Under the pieces are notes generated by a model. It was not told where the DNA came from. It searched no databases and saw nothing but the letters and a program-made list of their open reading frames with translations. DNA of 64,000 nucleotides, taken from Salinisphaera sp. T31B1 (GTDB lineage Bacteria > Pseudomonadota > Gammaproteobacteria > Nevskiales > Salinisphaeraceae). Numbering within the stretch: the stretch's first letter is position 1; each line of letters opens with the position of its first letter. The DNA lies in assembly GCF_040361275.1 (NCBI RefSeq), contig NZ_APNH01000005.1:363482-427481 (forward strand). The letters run 5' to 3'. Made by a program: the position numbers and the translations under genes. Positions 37,740 through 46,407 of the stretch are shown here, in pieces.

Positions 37740-38324
37740 TCAAGTCGAGCCGCCGGTCTTGCGTATCAGCGACGTGGCTCCATTTTCGATATGACCATCG
37801 ATATGCCAGCGTTCGGCGGTCGCGAACTCGGCGTCGAGCAGGCGCTGATTGGCACCGTGTGCAAGACACAGGTTGCCGCAGATGAGCAGTCCATTCGGCT
37901 TGAGCCGTTCGTACAGCTGCTCGATGAGCGACAGCGATGGGGCAAGACCATCGAAGAATGCGAGATCGTAGGGGCCAGGCAGATCAGCGAGAACGTCGAA
38001 AAAATCGCCGTGGTGCACGCGGACGTGTTCTGCGAATCCTGCGGCCTCAAGGTTCTCACGAGCTAAAGCCACGTGATCGGGATCGCGCTCGATGGTATCC
38101 ATCTGCGCACGATCTTCTGCACTTGCCAGCAGGCAAGCGGTGTAGCCGATCGCTGTACCCAGCTCGAGAATACGCTCGGGGCGCTCTGCTCGTGCCGCGG
38201 CCAACAGTCCAGCGCCATCCTCGAACACATAGGCATGGCAACCGTGACGCTGGCGATGCTCATCGGTTTCAGCGCGCAAGGCTTCGAAGCGAGCAACATC
38301 GGAATCGATATTCGTAGTCTTCAT
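37740..38324 (-). CDS. SAM-dependent O-methyltransferase (CCoAOMT-like)
   Basis: ATG 38324 overlaps the stop of the hydrolase gene by 4 bases, giving 194 aa. The SAM-binding loop ILELGTAIGYTACLLA, the acidic DTIERD end of strand 2 and DLAFFDG of strand 4 match class I O-methyltransferases of the catechol/caffeoyl-CoA type (about 200-220 aa). Translational coupling with the hydrolase implies a joint pathway, probably modification or detoxification of a small phenolic or carboxylic compound. Substrate unknown. Confidence 0.85.
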   Translation of the reverse strand: MKTTNIDSDVARFEALRAETDEHRQRHGCHAYVFEDGAGLLAAARAERPERILELGTAIGYTACLLASAEDRAQMDTIERDPDHVALARENLEAAGFAEHVRVHHGDFFDVLADLPGPYDLAFFDGLAPSLSLIEQLYERLKPNGLLICGNLCLAHGANQRLLDAEFATAERWHIDGHIENGATSLIRKTGGST

Positions 38325-39250
38325 GTCATGTACCGGTTGAGCCAGTTGAGCATCGGCTCGGGGCGGCGCTGGAATTCCAGATAGCCATCCCAGCGGGCCT
38401 GGGTGCCGTGTATCCAGTGCAGCGATTTCTCGTCGATCGGAAGCGCATCGAAGGTGGCCTGGACGTCGGCAGGCGTGGTCATCAGGTCGTCGTGAACCTG
38501 GTAGATGAACGTCGGTGTGTGAACGCTGCGGGCCCAATCGTTGGGCGACATCTGGTCGAAGGTGCAACTGGCGGCGAGTTGCACCTCGCGTTCGAGCGTG
38601 TCGAGGTGATCGGCCAGGTTCATCATTTCCAATTCACGACGCATGACCGAGCCGATCGACAGCGGCTGACAGAGCACCAGGCAGCGCACGTCGTCGAATT
38701 CCCGCGGTTCGGTGTGGATCGCGAAGAGCGTCGCGTTGGCGCCGTTGCAGCGCGAAAACAGCCCTACTGCCACGCCCTCGAGATCGGCCCGCGAGCGCAC
38801 GTAGCGCAACGAGCCGATGACGTCGCGTGCTTCGAATCGACCGCCGCTGTTGAGTCCGCCGTTGGCTGATCCGCTCAACCCGAAGTTGCGCTCGTCGTAG
38901 GTGAGTACGTGATAACCCGCCTCGTGGAGAATGCGGTAGTCGGCCAGATAATCGACCTCGAAGGTGTTGCCGCCGGCGGCGCCGAAGGATCGCCACGGTT
39001 CCAGATGGCTGGCCAGCCCATAGCGGTTGAACGTCAGTGGATGATTGACGATGACGAGTCGCCGGGAGTCTGCGCAGGGGATGTACCATGCTTCGAGCGG
39101 CACCCCATCCTGTGACGGAAAGGTCACGTTCTCGAAGACAAGCCCCTCATCCGCCGGTGTCTTGAGTACGGGCGAGCGCCCGGGCTGACTCCAACTCTTG
39201 GCCATGGCCTTCAGGGTCTGAGTGATGTCGTTTTCTGGCAGTGGCTGCAT
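38321..39250 (-). CDS. Alpha/beta hydrolase
   Basis: It is 309 aa without a signal peptide. The fold is shown by GVPLEAWYIP, VIVNHPLTFNRYG, LTYDERNFGLSG and the elbow region VAVGLFSRCNGANATL, followed by IYQVHDDLMTTP (acid) and SLHWIHG (His). The nucleophile elbow aligns as S-R-C-N-G, which would make Cys the nucleophile, as in dienelactone hydrolase; alternatively the Ser two residues earlier acts. It heads an operon with the O-methyltransferase and is divergent from a LysR gene that probably controls it. Confidence 0.8.
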   Translation of the reverse strand: MQPLPENDITQTLKAMAKSWSQPGRSPVLKTPADEGLVFENVTFPSQDGVPLEAWYIPCADSRRLVIVNHPLTFNRYGLASHLEPWRSFGAAGGNTFEVDYLADYRILHEAGYHVLTYDERNFGLSGSANGGLNSGGRFEARDVIGSLRYVRSRADLEGVAVGLFSRCNGANATLFAIHTEPREFDDVRCLVLCQPLSIGSVMRRELEMMNLADHLDTLEREVQLAASCTFDQMSPNDWARSVHTPTFIYQVHDDLMTTPADVQATFDALPIDEKSLHWIHGTQARWDGYLEFQRRPEPMLNWLNRYMT

Positions 39251-39347
39251 GATCTCGATTCTCTGGCACGTTTCGGGGCAATGCCATGTCGTCTGGGACC
39301 GTATCTAGCCAGCTCTCTTGTATTCGGGGAATGACGAATTACGATAG

Positions 39348-40289
39348 ATGGTCATGCAAAAAGTGAATGCTCGCGCCACGGGACACCTTCATTTACGCTC
39401 GCTGCGTTTTCTGGCGCAGGTGTTGAGTCTGCGCAGTGTGACCCGCGCGGGAGAGGCGATGGGGTTGAGCCAACCCGCCGCGAGCCGGCTGTTGGCGCAG
39501 CTGCGGCGTGCGTTGGCAGACGACCCGCTGCTGGTGCGTACTCAGGGTGGTGGCTACGTGCGCACCGCGCGCGCGGAGGCCTTGATGCCGCAACTGGCCG
39601 AGGCGATCGCCGCTGAGGACCGCTTGTTTCAGCCGCCGAGCTTCGACCCCTCGTACTCCGAGCGTGCCCTGCGAGTGGCAACGACCGACTATGGCGCGGC
39701 AGTCGTGATCAGGGAGTTTGCGCGCGTGACCGCCTGCGAAGCGCCGGGCGTATCGCTGGATTTGCGCGGCTGGGAGAGTGAAACGCTGGTCGAATTGGAG
39801 GAGGGCCGGCTCGACTTCGCGCTCTATACCGACGAGGCAGTGCCGCCAGGATTCCATCACGAGAGTTTGTTTACCGAACGCTTCGCCTGCGTCGTACGGC
39901 ACGACCATCCGGTTTTGGCGTATCGAGACGCCGACGGCCGCATCTCGCCATTACGACTCGCCGAGTTACCTCGCGTGGTCCTGCTCTACCCCGAAGGCAA
40001 TGCCACGGCAATCGACGACCCGTTGGCGTGCCATGGTCGAGCAAGAGGACCGGGAGATACCGTAACGCCATATTTTCTCTCCAGCCCGCTGCTCATCGGT
40101 CAGTCCGAACGCGTACTTTGTCTGCCGCGGCGGGCGGCAGAGCTCGTCGCGCCGTTGGCCGATCTCGCCGTGATCGATTTCCCGCAGGCGGGGGAGATCC
40201 ACTACTGCGTGATCTGGCACGAACGGGCAGCACGGGACCCGGCAATTGCTTGGGCGAGAGCGTGTCTTCGACGAGCGGTGGGGCGTTGA
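39348..40289 (+). CDS. LysR-family transcriptional regulator
   Basis: It is 313 aa with an N-terminal winged helix-turn-helix (about 18-77: LRFLAQVLSLRSVTRAGEAMGLSQPAASRLL) and a C-terminal LysR substrate-binding domain (about 105-305). A second in-frame ATG two codons later (39354) could be the start. It is divergent from the hydrolase/O-methyltransferase/SnoaL genes across a 97-base gap, the usual layout for a LysR regulator of that operon. Confidence 0.88.
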   Translation: MVMQKVNARATGHLHLRSLRFLAQVLSLRSVTRAGEAMGLSQPAASRLLAQLRRALADDPLLVRTQGGGYVRTARAEALMPQLAEAIAAEDRLFQPPSFDPSYSERALRVATTDYGAAVVIREFARVTACEAPGVSLDLRGWESETLVELEEGRLDFALYTDEAVPPGFHHESLFTERFACVVRHDHPVLAYRDADGRISPLRLAELPRVVLLYPEGNATAIDDPLACHGRARGPGDTVTPYFLSSPLLIGQSERVLCLPRRAAELVAPLADLAVIDFPQAGEIHYCVIWHERAARDPAIAWARACLRRAVGR

Positions 40290-40384
40290 GCGAGATTGAT
40301 GTTCACCGCTCAACATGAGGCCGAACCTATCGAGCGGCTGGGAATGACCCCGGCATGAGATAAGGCATACCCACCATCAATCCG

Positions 40385-40462
40385 CGCGGAATTGGGGTCA
40401 CGCGGAATTGGGGTCAGGTCTTGTATTGTGCGCATAATGCAAGACCTGACCCTATTTTCCTC
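40385..40462. repeat. REP-like palindromic element, copy 2, with a 16-bp tandem duplication
   Basis: GGGTCAGGTCTTG at 40411-40423 pairs with CAAGACCTGACCC at 40440-40452; the 53-base unit (40410-40462) matches copy 1 at 36940 with three differences, including the TATTTTCCTC tail. In front of it, CGCGGAATTGGGGTCA is present twice in direct tandem (40385-40400 and 40401-40416), the second copy running into the palindrome. The two REP copies bracket 3.4 kb. Confidence 0.75.
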
Positions 40463-40518
40463 GGTGCCACTTAACCCGTTTGCATGCTGATCGGCGCCGC
40501 GCAGCAGACCTGCCAGGG

Positions 40519-41484
40519 TCAGGAGCCGTTGATGTAAGGCGCGTGATGTGATTCAGGCTCCGCGACCCTAGACCCGCTCTTATTTTGGTCCTCAACCAGA
40601 CGTCCGATGAAGTCGCGGATCCAGCGGTGGCCCGCATGCCTATGACATCTCTCGTGCCAGATCAGATTGATTTTGAATTGTTCTCCTAGCCAAGGGACGT
40701 CAACCATCATGAAGTTTTCTGACTGCCTCAGAAATAGGCGCCTTGGCACGAGCGCAACCAGATCACTATCTAAGACGATCTCCGGCAAGAGCAAAAAGGA
40801 GGCCGCTGACACGACGACGTTGCGTCGGTAACCAAGTGTCGCCAAAGCACTGTCCACTGGCGTTTCGAAATCTCCGCCCCGCGGTGACACCACGACGTGT
40901 TCCAGTTCGACATATTCGTCTATCGTCATATCCGCCTTCAGCCGAGGGTGATCGCGCCTTCCTATGAGGACATAACTTTCGTCGAATAAGTGACACGTCC
41001 GCAGGTGCGGAGCCGGTGGCCTGGGAAGGGCGATGACAAGGTCGACGTCCTTGTTCCCCAGTTGCTGCTCCACTAGCTCGGGCATCAGGTTCCGAACGGC
41101 CACCCGTACTCCCGGCGCTGTCTGCCGGAGAGCCAGGACGAGCGGCATCACCACCGCGGCCTGGATATAGTCAGAACAGCCGATTGATATGGTCAGCTTC
41201 GCCGTGCCGGAATCGAAGTCTTGATGAGAATGTAGCGCGTTGCGCACGTGATCCAGCGCGTCTCTCAGTTGCGGTGCAAGTTCGATTGCCTTGGCGGTCG
41301 GGATCATGCCTCGACGAGTCGGAAGCAGAAGCGGGTCGTCAAACAAATCCCGAAGCCGCGCGAGTTGCGCGCTTACCGCCGGCTGACTGAGGTTCAGTTG
41401 ATCTGCCGCTTTCGTTACGTTTTGTTCGGCGAGCAGGACTTCGAGCGTCGCCAAGAGATTGAGGTCGATGCGACTGTTATTCAC
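40519..41484 (-). CDS. LysR-family transcriptional regulator (NodD/PcpR-like)
   Basis: From GTG 41484 (AGGA 9 bases upstream) it has 321 aa and starts MNNSRIDLNLLATLEVLL, the usual beginning of the NodD-like LysR branch. The helix-turn-helix NVTKAADQLNLSQPAVSAQLARLR is clear, followed by an effector-binding domain. A TTG at 41514 would add ten residues without family support. It is divergent from the quinone-reductase gene 615 bases away, its most likely target. Confidence 0.85.
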   Translation of the reverse strand: MNNSRIDLNLLATLEVLLAEQNVTKAADQLNLSQPAVSAQLARLRDLFDDPLLLPTRRGMIPTAKAIELAPQLRDALDHVRNALHSHQDFDSGTAKLTISIGCSDYIQAAVVMPLVLALRQTAPGVRVAVRNLMPELVEQQLGNKDVDLVIALPRPPAPHLRTCHLFDESYVLIGRRDHPRLKADMTIDEYVELEHVVVSPRGGDFETPVDSALATLGYRRNVVVSAASFLLLPEIVLDSDLVALVPRRLFLRQSENFMMVDVPWLGEQFKINLIWHERCHRHAGHRWIRDFIGRLVEDQNKSGSRVAEPESHHAPYINGS

Positions 41485-42099
41485 TCTGTCTATTCCTGGT
41501 CGCCGTTTAATCAACTCTATATATGAAAATCGCGGCGCTGCCCATCAACGGCTTGGCCGGCTGAGGGGAAGCTGGTTGTGTTGGCGTCGGGCTCCTGGCG
41601 CGAACGCGATTGCGGCCGATCTTACGATTGATAGATAGCCGCCAAACCGGAGCTTACGGGGCCGTGCCGCGCCGACTGTCTAATCGAACACCCGCGTGCA
41701 CAAGCTGCCAACGTGGTGATCAGCGACTAGGTATCCGCCATCTGGATACCACATGTTAAGAAAATCGATTTCAAAAATATTATTCGAATGCGCATATTAA
41801 GGCTATCGGGCTTTCAATCCCGAGCCGGAGGCATCGAGTGATCTTAGTCAGCATCCCATTCCGACTAGCTCAGCGCATGCTTCGGCGCGAACTGCTGCGA
41901 CGAAACAAGCACACTGCTGGCGATCGAGGAGTCTCGCCGCGCCATCAACAGAGTAAGTAGCGAAATCGATGTCGGCATCATCGGGCCGAGTGTGCCCGCG
42001 GGTGCACGCTGATTCTACGAAAACGTCTGTGTCACCAGCGCGCGTGACATGACAAGCAATTGATACTGAACGGGAAAATAAAAAATCGGAGATAGTCTT
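41485..42099. other. Long intergenic region between LysR and quinone-reductase genes
   Basis: About 600 bases. An AT-rich stretch at 41745-41805 could hold divergent promoters and LysR sites. From about 41865 to 42040 one plus-strand frame reads protein-like sequence (LLAIEESRRAINRVSSEIDVGIIGP) broken by a stop, which may be a gene remnant; I cannot name the family. Confidence 0.4.
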
Positions 42100-42888
42100 G
42101 TGAAGAAAAATATTCTCATCGTTCACGCGCACCCGGAGCCCACTTCGCTGACACGGCAGCTGGTCGACGTGACCGCTGAGACGCTGTCGGCAGCGGGGCA
42201 CACCGTGGTCCATTCGGACCTCTACGGCATGAAGTGGAAGGCGGTGTACGACGCCGATGACTTTCCGATGCGCGACAATCCTGAACGGCTGTCGTTCGTC
42301 ATGGAATCGGGCCATGCTTATGCAAGCGGCCATCAGACGCCCGACGTGATCACCGAGCAGCAGAAGCTGCTCGAGGCCGACGCTGTGGTCCTGCAATTCC
42401 CGTTGTGGTGGTACGCCGTGCCCGCGATCCTAAAGGGGTGGATAGAGCGGGTCTATGCCTTCGGTTTTGCCTACGGCTATCAGAATGGCTCCAACGAGTT
42501 CCGTTTTGGCGAGGGCATCCTCAAGGGCAAACGGGCGCTGGTCAATGTGCAGGCCGGCGGCCCAGCGGCCGACTATGGCCCGCGGGGTATCAACGGGCCG
42601 ATCGAGCAACTGCTGTTCCCGCTCACTCATGGCGCGCTGTTCTACCCCGGCATGGACGTGCTCCCGACGCACGCGGTCTATCGCGCGGCTCACGTTTCCA
42701 CGGCGGAGGAAGTGGAGGCGATCAAGGAAGCATGGCGTATGCGGCTCGCCGGGCTATTCACCGACGCGCCGATTCCCTTCCGGTCGCAAAACGGCGGTGA
42801 CTTCCCCGATCGCCACACCATGGCCGACCATGTTGCGCCGGGCCAAACCGGCCTCGCCGCGCACGTTGCCGATTTGATCGACGGGTAG
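42100..42888 (+). CDS. NAD(P)H dehydrogenase (quinone), flavodoxin-like fold
   Basis: GTG 42100, with GGAG 9 bases upstream, gives 262 aa. The N-terminal ILIVHAHPEPTSLTRQL, VLQFPLWWYAVPAILKGWIERVYAFGFAYG and the GGPAADYGPRG loop are those of the NQO1/KefF/MdaB FAD- or FMN-binding two-electron quinone reductases. It is cytoplasmic and likely protects against quinones or electrophiles. Probably controlled by the divergent LysR gene. A transporter remnant follows 12 bases downstream. Confidence 0.88.
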   Translation: MKKNILIVHAHPEPTSLTRQLVDVTAETLSAAGHTVVHSDLYGMKWKAVYDADDFPMRDNPERLSFVMESGHAYASGHQTPDVITEQQKLLEADAVVLQFPLWWYAVPAILKGWIERVYAFGFAYGYQNGSNEFRFGEGILKGKRALVNVQAGGPAADYGPRGINGPIEQLLFPLTHGALFYPGMDVLPTHAVYRAAHVSTAEEVEAIKEAWRMRLAGLFTDAPIPFRSQNGGDFPDRHTMADHVAPGQTGLAAHVADLIDG

Positions 42889-42900
42889 AGAGCAACACCG

Positions 42901-42999
42901 ATGTCGCCTGCATTGTTAGCGCTTGCCGTGGCGGCCTTCGCCATCGGCACGACGGAGTTCGTCATCATCGTGCCTGTTCCGGAGACTGCGCGCGAATAA
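42901..42999 (+). pseudogene. 5' fragment of an MFS transporter gene
   Basis: ATG 42901 opens 32 codons: LLALAVAAFAIGTTEFVII matches the first transmembrane helix of AraJ/YdhP-like MFS exporters, which usually continue into a GLLP-type loop. Here it ends after VPVPETARE at TAA 42997-42999, and no further transporter sequence follows in any frame. It looks like the remains of an efflux gene once paired with the quinone reductase. Confidence 0.65.
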
Positions 43000-43082
43000 T
43001 AGGTGTCAGACTACAGTTCGGTTCCAAATAACGCGTCCTGACGTTAAAAATTGCGGTCTATCCCCGATTACCTCGATCGTTT

Positions 43083-44111
43083 CTACTGGCGATCCCTGAT
43101 GTCGTTCTTAAACGGCGTTTCCTTCGCGAAATGCGGCGCTTCTCCGAAGTACTCGATCAGGAGTTCGGTGAGAACCCGTACTTTCCGCGCAGGATGCTGA
43201 CTCGGCGGACGCACGACATATGTACCGGCAGGCGGCGGCGGATAACGTTTCATGACCGGTACCAGTGCGCCCGACGTTATCTCGCTATGGGTGAGGCAGT
43301 CGGGCAACCAGGCGATACCCAGGCCCGCCACGGCGGCGGCAACCAGCGCGGTGCCGTTGTCGGCCTTGAAACGCCCGTGCGGACGAACCGTGATGGCTTT
43401 GTCGCCATCCATGAGCTGCCAGGCCTCGGTGCCTTGCATCAGGGCCTGATGGTCGAGGAGTTCTTCCGGCGTCTCCGGCGACCCATGCGCTTCTATATAG
43501 GCCGGGCTCGCGACGAGTTTCCCGTAAAGCGGTCCGACGCGCCGCGCGAGCAGGTTGGAGTCCTGTAGATAGCCGACTCGTATCGCACAGTCGTAGCCTT
43601 CGGCGATGAGATCGACAAACCGATCGCTGTAGGAGGTATGGATGTGCAGTTCGGGGTGGCGTAGCGCCATTGTCGCGAGCAGAGGTGCGAAGTGAGTCGG
43701 GCCTAGAGAAATCGGCATCGCGACTCGCAAACGGCCGCGAAGGTCAGCCGCGGGCAATATCGTTTCTCGCGCCATGTCGATCTCGCCGCAGACCCGGGCG
43801 GCGTAGTCTCGGAACGTGGCCCCCGCTTCCGTGAGAGCGGCTCCGCGGGTCGATCGTGCCAGGAGTTGGACGCCGAGTTCCGCTTCCAGCCGGAGCAGCC
43901 GTCGGCTCACGATCGATTTCGATATCCCAAGCCGGCGCGCTGCCGGAGATACACCCCCGGAATCAGCAACCTGCACGAATGTTTCCAGCGCTTGTATGTC
44001 CAGTTTGGTGTTCCTCTTTGTGCGACACAGTGTGGCCTCGGAGAGGACTACTTTAGCGAAAACCGGGATGACAGTATTTATCTCGGCCGCGTCGCAACAG
44101 TCGCGTGCCAT
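43083..44111 (-). CDS. LysR-family transcriptional regulator
   Basis: The frame from ATG 44111 has 342 aa, but LysR homology begins only at LDIQALETFVQVADSGGV (residue 37). A CTG at 44003 with AGAGG nearby may be the true start (306 aa), which would also leave a normal 150-base divergent promoter region; this is uncertain. The helix-turn-helix GVSPAARRLGISKSIVSRRL and the effector domain are complete. It is divergent from the isochorismatase-like genes, its probable targets. Confidence 0.85.
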   Translation of the reverse strand: MARDCCDAAEINTVIPVFAKVVLSEATLCRTKRNTKLDIQALETFVQVADSGGVSPAARRLGISKSIVSRRLLRLEAELGVQLLARSTRGAALTEAGATFRDYAARVCGEIDMARETILPAADLRGRLRVAMPISLGPTHFAPLLATMALRHPELHIHTSYSDRFVDLIAEGYDCAIRVGYLQDSNLLARRVGPLYGKLVASPAYIEAHGSPETPEELLDHQALMQGTEAWQLMDGDKAITVRPHGRFKADNGTALVAAAVAGLGIAWLPDCLTHSEITSGALVPVMKRYPPPPAGTYVVRPPSQHPARKVRVLTELLIEYFGEAPHFAKETPFKNDIRDRQ

Positions 44112-44153
44112 TCGGCAATCGAGCCTGATTCACAGCGACAGCAGGGGATAAGC

Positions 44154-44807
44154 ATGGCACTTCGTAACGGTTTGACCTCACTTCTTCGCCCCGAGGAGTC
44201 GGTAGTCGTCCTGATCGACCACCAGCCTTATCAGCTCGCAAACGTGAACAGCCACGAACCCCAGATGGTGGTGAACAATTCGGTCGGTCTGGCAAAAGCC
44301 GCGAAAGCTTTCGACGTCCCCACCATTCTCACCAGTGTCATCGCGAAAAACGGGGGCGTGTTGTTCCCGCAGATCACCGACGTCTTTCCGGGTCAGGAAG
44401 TGATCGATCGAACGCTTATCAACACCTGGGAAGATCGTCAGGTGGTTGCGGCGGTTGAAGCGACGGGGCGCAAGCAGCTGATTCTCGCCGGCCTGTGGAC
44501 CGAGGTGTGCGTGGCGATGCCGGCGATCCAGGCGCTCGGCGAAGGCTGGGACGTGACGGTCGTGACCGATGCGTCGGGCGGGGTGTCGGTAGAGGCCCAT
44601 GAGGTCGCCATCCAACGCATGCTCGCAGCCGGCGCGAACGTAATGACCTGGCTCGCCGTCGCGGCCGAATGGCAGCGCGACTGGGCCCGAACCGAACACG
44701 CGGCCGGGCTGGCGGAAGTGATCACACAGCATGCCGGGGGTAGTGGCATAGCGTTCTTGTGGGAGCAGCAACTGCTCAAAACGCCGGTGCCGGCCATCCC
44801 CGACTGA
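44154..44807 (+). CDS. Isochorismatase-family hydrolase (YcaC-like), first copy
   Basis: ATG 44154 with AGGGG upstream gives 217 aa. The cysteine-hydrolase fold is shown by VVVLIDHQPYQ (catalytic D22) and LAGLWTEVCVAMPAIQAL with nucleophile C119; the usual lysine is probably K65 in VIAKNGG. YcaC-like members have no firm substrate. It is first in a run with a second, diverged copy and a monooxygenase-like protein, downstream of a divergent LysR gene. Confidence 0.88.
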   Translation: MALRNGLTSLLRPEESVVVLIDHQPYQLANVNSHEPQMVVNNSVGLAKAAKAFDVPTILTSVIAKNGGVLFPQITDVFPGQEVIDRTLINTWEDRQVVAAVEATGRKQLILAGLWTEVCVAMPAIQALGEGWDVTVVTDASGGVSVEAHEVAIQRMLAAGANVMTWLAVAAEWQRDWARTEHAAGLAEVITQHAGGSGIAFLWEQQLLKTPVPAIPD

Positions 44808-44861
44808 TCAACGACCTTTTAGCCCGACGAACCTTCACCACAACTGAAAAAAGAGCGACTC

Positions 44862-45518
44862 ATGGCAAGCGAACCCATCCGTAACCCGCAGACCGACCAA
44901 CTTCTCACACCCGAGAATTCGGCGTTCATCGTCATCGACTATCAGCCGATCCAGGTTTCGTCGATCCGCTCGATGCCGCGTGACGAGCTGGTATTCAACA
45001 TCACCAGTACTGCGAAGGCCGCCGTCAATTACGACCTTCCCATCATCCATTCGACAGTCAATGTCGAATCGGGCCGTAACAAACCGCCGATCCAGGAGCT
45101 ACAGGAGGTGCTGGGCGATCTGCCTACGTATGACCGCACGTCCATCAATAGTTGGGAAGACACCGAGTTCAAACAGGCGGTCAAGGCGACCGGCCGCCGC
45201 AAGCTCATCATGACCGCGCTGTGGACCGAAGCGTGCCTGACTTTCCCGGCGCTCGATGCGATTCAGGAAGGCTTCGAGGTTTATGTGCCGGTCGACGCGG
45301 TTGGCGGCACATCGGTCGCCGCGCACGAGGCGGCGCTGCGGCGTATGGCGCAGGCCGGTGTGAAGCTCATCAGCCGCGTACAGATGTACTGTGAGTTGCA
45401 GCGCGACTGGGCGCGCGAGGCGACCGTTTCCGGTTTTATGGGCGTTTTCGACAACGCCGACGGCTTCAATCCCGAAAAGGCGGCCGAAAAAGCAGCCAAG
45501 AGCGCCGCGGGTCGTTGA
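44862..45518 (+). CDS. Isochorismatase-family hydrolase (YcaC-like), second copy
   Basis: It is 218 aa with AFIVIDYQPIQ (D26), the INSWEDTEFKQAVKATGRRKLIM region and MTALWTEACLTFPAL with nucleophile C125. It is clearly paralogous to the preceding gene but diverged over much of its length, so the duplication is old or the two came together separately. It ends in an Ala/Lys-rich tail. Spacing of 54 bases from the first copy and 62 to the next gene suggests one operon. Confidence 0.88.
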   Translation: MASEPIRNPQTDQLLTPENSAFIVIDYQPIQVSSIRSMPRDELVFNITSTAKAAVNYDLPIIHSTVNVESGRNKPPIQELQEVLGDLPTYDRTSINSWEDTEFKQAVKATGRRKLIMTALWTEACLTFPALDAIQEGFEVYVPVDAVGGTSVAAHEAALRRMAQAGVKLISRVQMYCELQRDWAREATVSGFMGVFDNADGFNPEKAAEKAAKSAAGR

Positions 45519-45580
45519 TACGTGATCGCGGTGGCGACCGCAACGTCGGTCGTCGCCGCCACTAAAAGGATAGAAAGCTG

Positions 45581-45877
45581 ATGAGTGAGCTATTCATCGT
45601 GGTCGGCTTGAAAGCCAAGGCCGGCAAGGAAGACGAACTTCGTCGTGACCTGGCTGTGCTGGTCGAGCCATCGCGTAACGAACAGGGCAACATCCGCTAC
45701 GACCTGTTCGAAGATCAGGACGAGCCGGGACGCTTCGTATTCGTGGAGCAGTGGGCGTCGGTCGAGACGCGTACCCAGCATCACGAGCACGGCGTCCATA
45801 TTCAACATTTTCATGCCAACGGCGTACGCAACGTCGAAAAGACCGAATTCGCGCATATGTTGAAGCGCGTCGACTAA
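45581..45877 (+). CDS. Antibiotic biosynthesis monooxygenase-domain protein (YgiN-like)
   Basis: It is 98 aa with the dimeric alpha/beta-barrel pattern of ABM proteins: FIVVGLKAKAGKEDELRRDL, VEPSRNEQGNIRYDLFED, GRFVFVEQWAS and HEHGVHIQHFHA. Such cofactor-free proteins act on quinols or other aromatic compounds; YgiN is a quinol monooxygenase. With the quinone reductase 2.7 kb upstream this fits a quinone/aromatic stress theme. Last gene of the isochorismatase operon. Confidence 0.85.
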   Translation: MSELFIVVGLKAKAGKEDELRRDLAVLVEPSRNEQGNIRYDLFEDQDEPGRFVFVEQWASVETRTQHHEHGVHIQHFHANGVRNVEKTEFAHMLKRVD

Positions 45878-46050
45878 TGAACGTTCGGGAGCGGGCCTCG
45901 GTGCGCCGGTCTTCGGGTCACAGAAAGCGCCCTCTCCAGAGGCGGCCGCTCGACGCTCGCTCCGCCGATCCCGTCGAAATTCGGTGACAGACTATTAATC
46001 TCGGTGCCAGGCCAGTGTTTTCCGCTCTATAGGATCACGCCCGTTTTATC

Positions 46051-46407
46051 CTATTCGGCACCCGCCTTGAAGATCGTCTCGAAACCGCCGTGGATCATGC
46101 GTTTGCCGTCGAAGGGCATGTCCAGTTGGCGCCAGCGCTCGTCGTGTTCGACGCTGGCCATGCAGGCATCGGCGGTTGCCTTGTCTGGCCACAGGACCCA
46201 GCTGAAGACGACGGTTTCATCTTCTTTCAATACGACCGCACGGCGCATATCGGTCTGCTTGCCGTCGGGAACGTGGACGCCCCAGTTCTCGACCAGTTCG
46301 AGTGCGCCGTATTCGGCGAACAGCGGCCAGGCGGCCTTCGCACTGGCGATATAGTCCGCTTTCCGGCGATCTTCCACCGGGCTCATAAAGCCGCTTACAT
46401 AAGTCAT
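46051..46407 (-). CDS. DUF1428 family protein
   Basis: ATG 46407 (GAGG 8 bases upstream) gives 118 aa, the usual length of DUF1428 proteins. Typical parts are MTYVSGFMSPV, AWPLFAEYGALELVENWG, VVFSWVLWPDKATADAC and FDGKRMIHGGFETIF. The family has a dimeric ferredoxin-like fold and is often near stress or aromatic-metabolism genes; its biochemical role is unknown. Confidence 0.88.
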   Translation of the reverse strand: MTYVSGFMSPVEDRRKADYIASAKAAWPLFAEYGALELVENWGVHVPDGKQTDMRRAVVLKEDETVVFSWVLWPDKATADACMASVEHDERWRQLDMPFDGKRMIHGGFETIFKAGAE

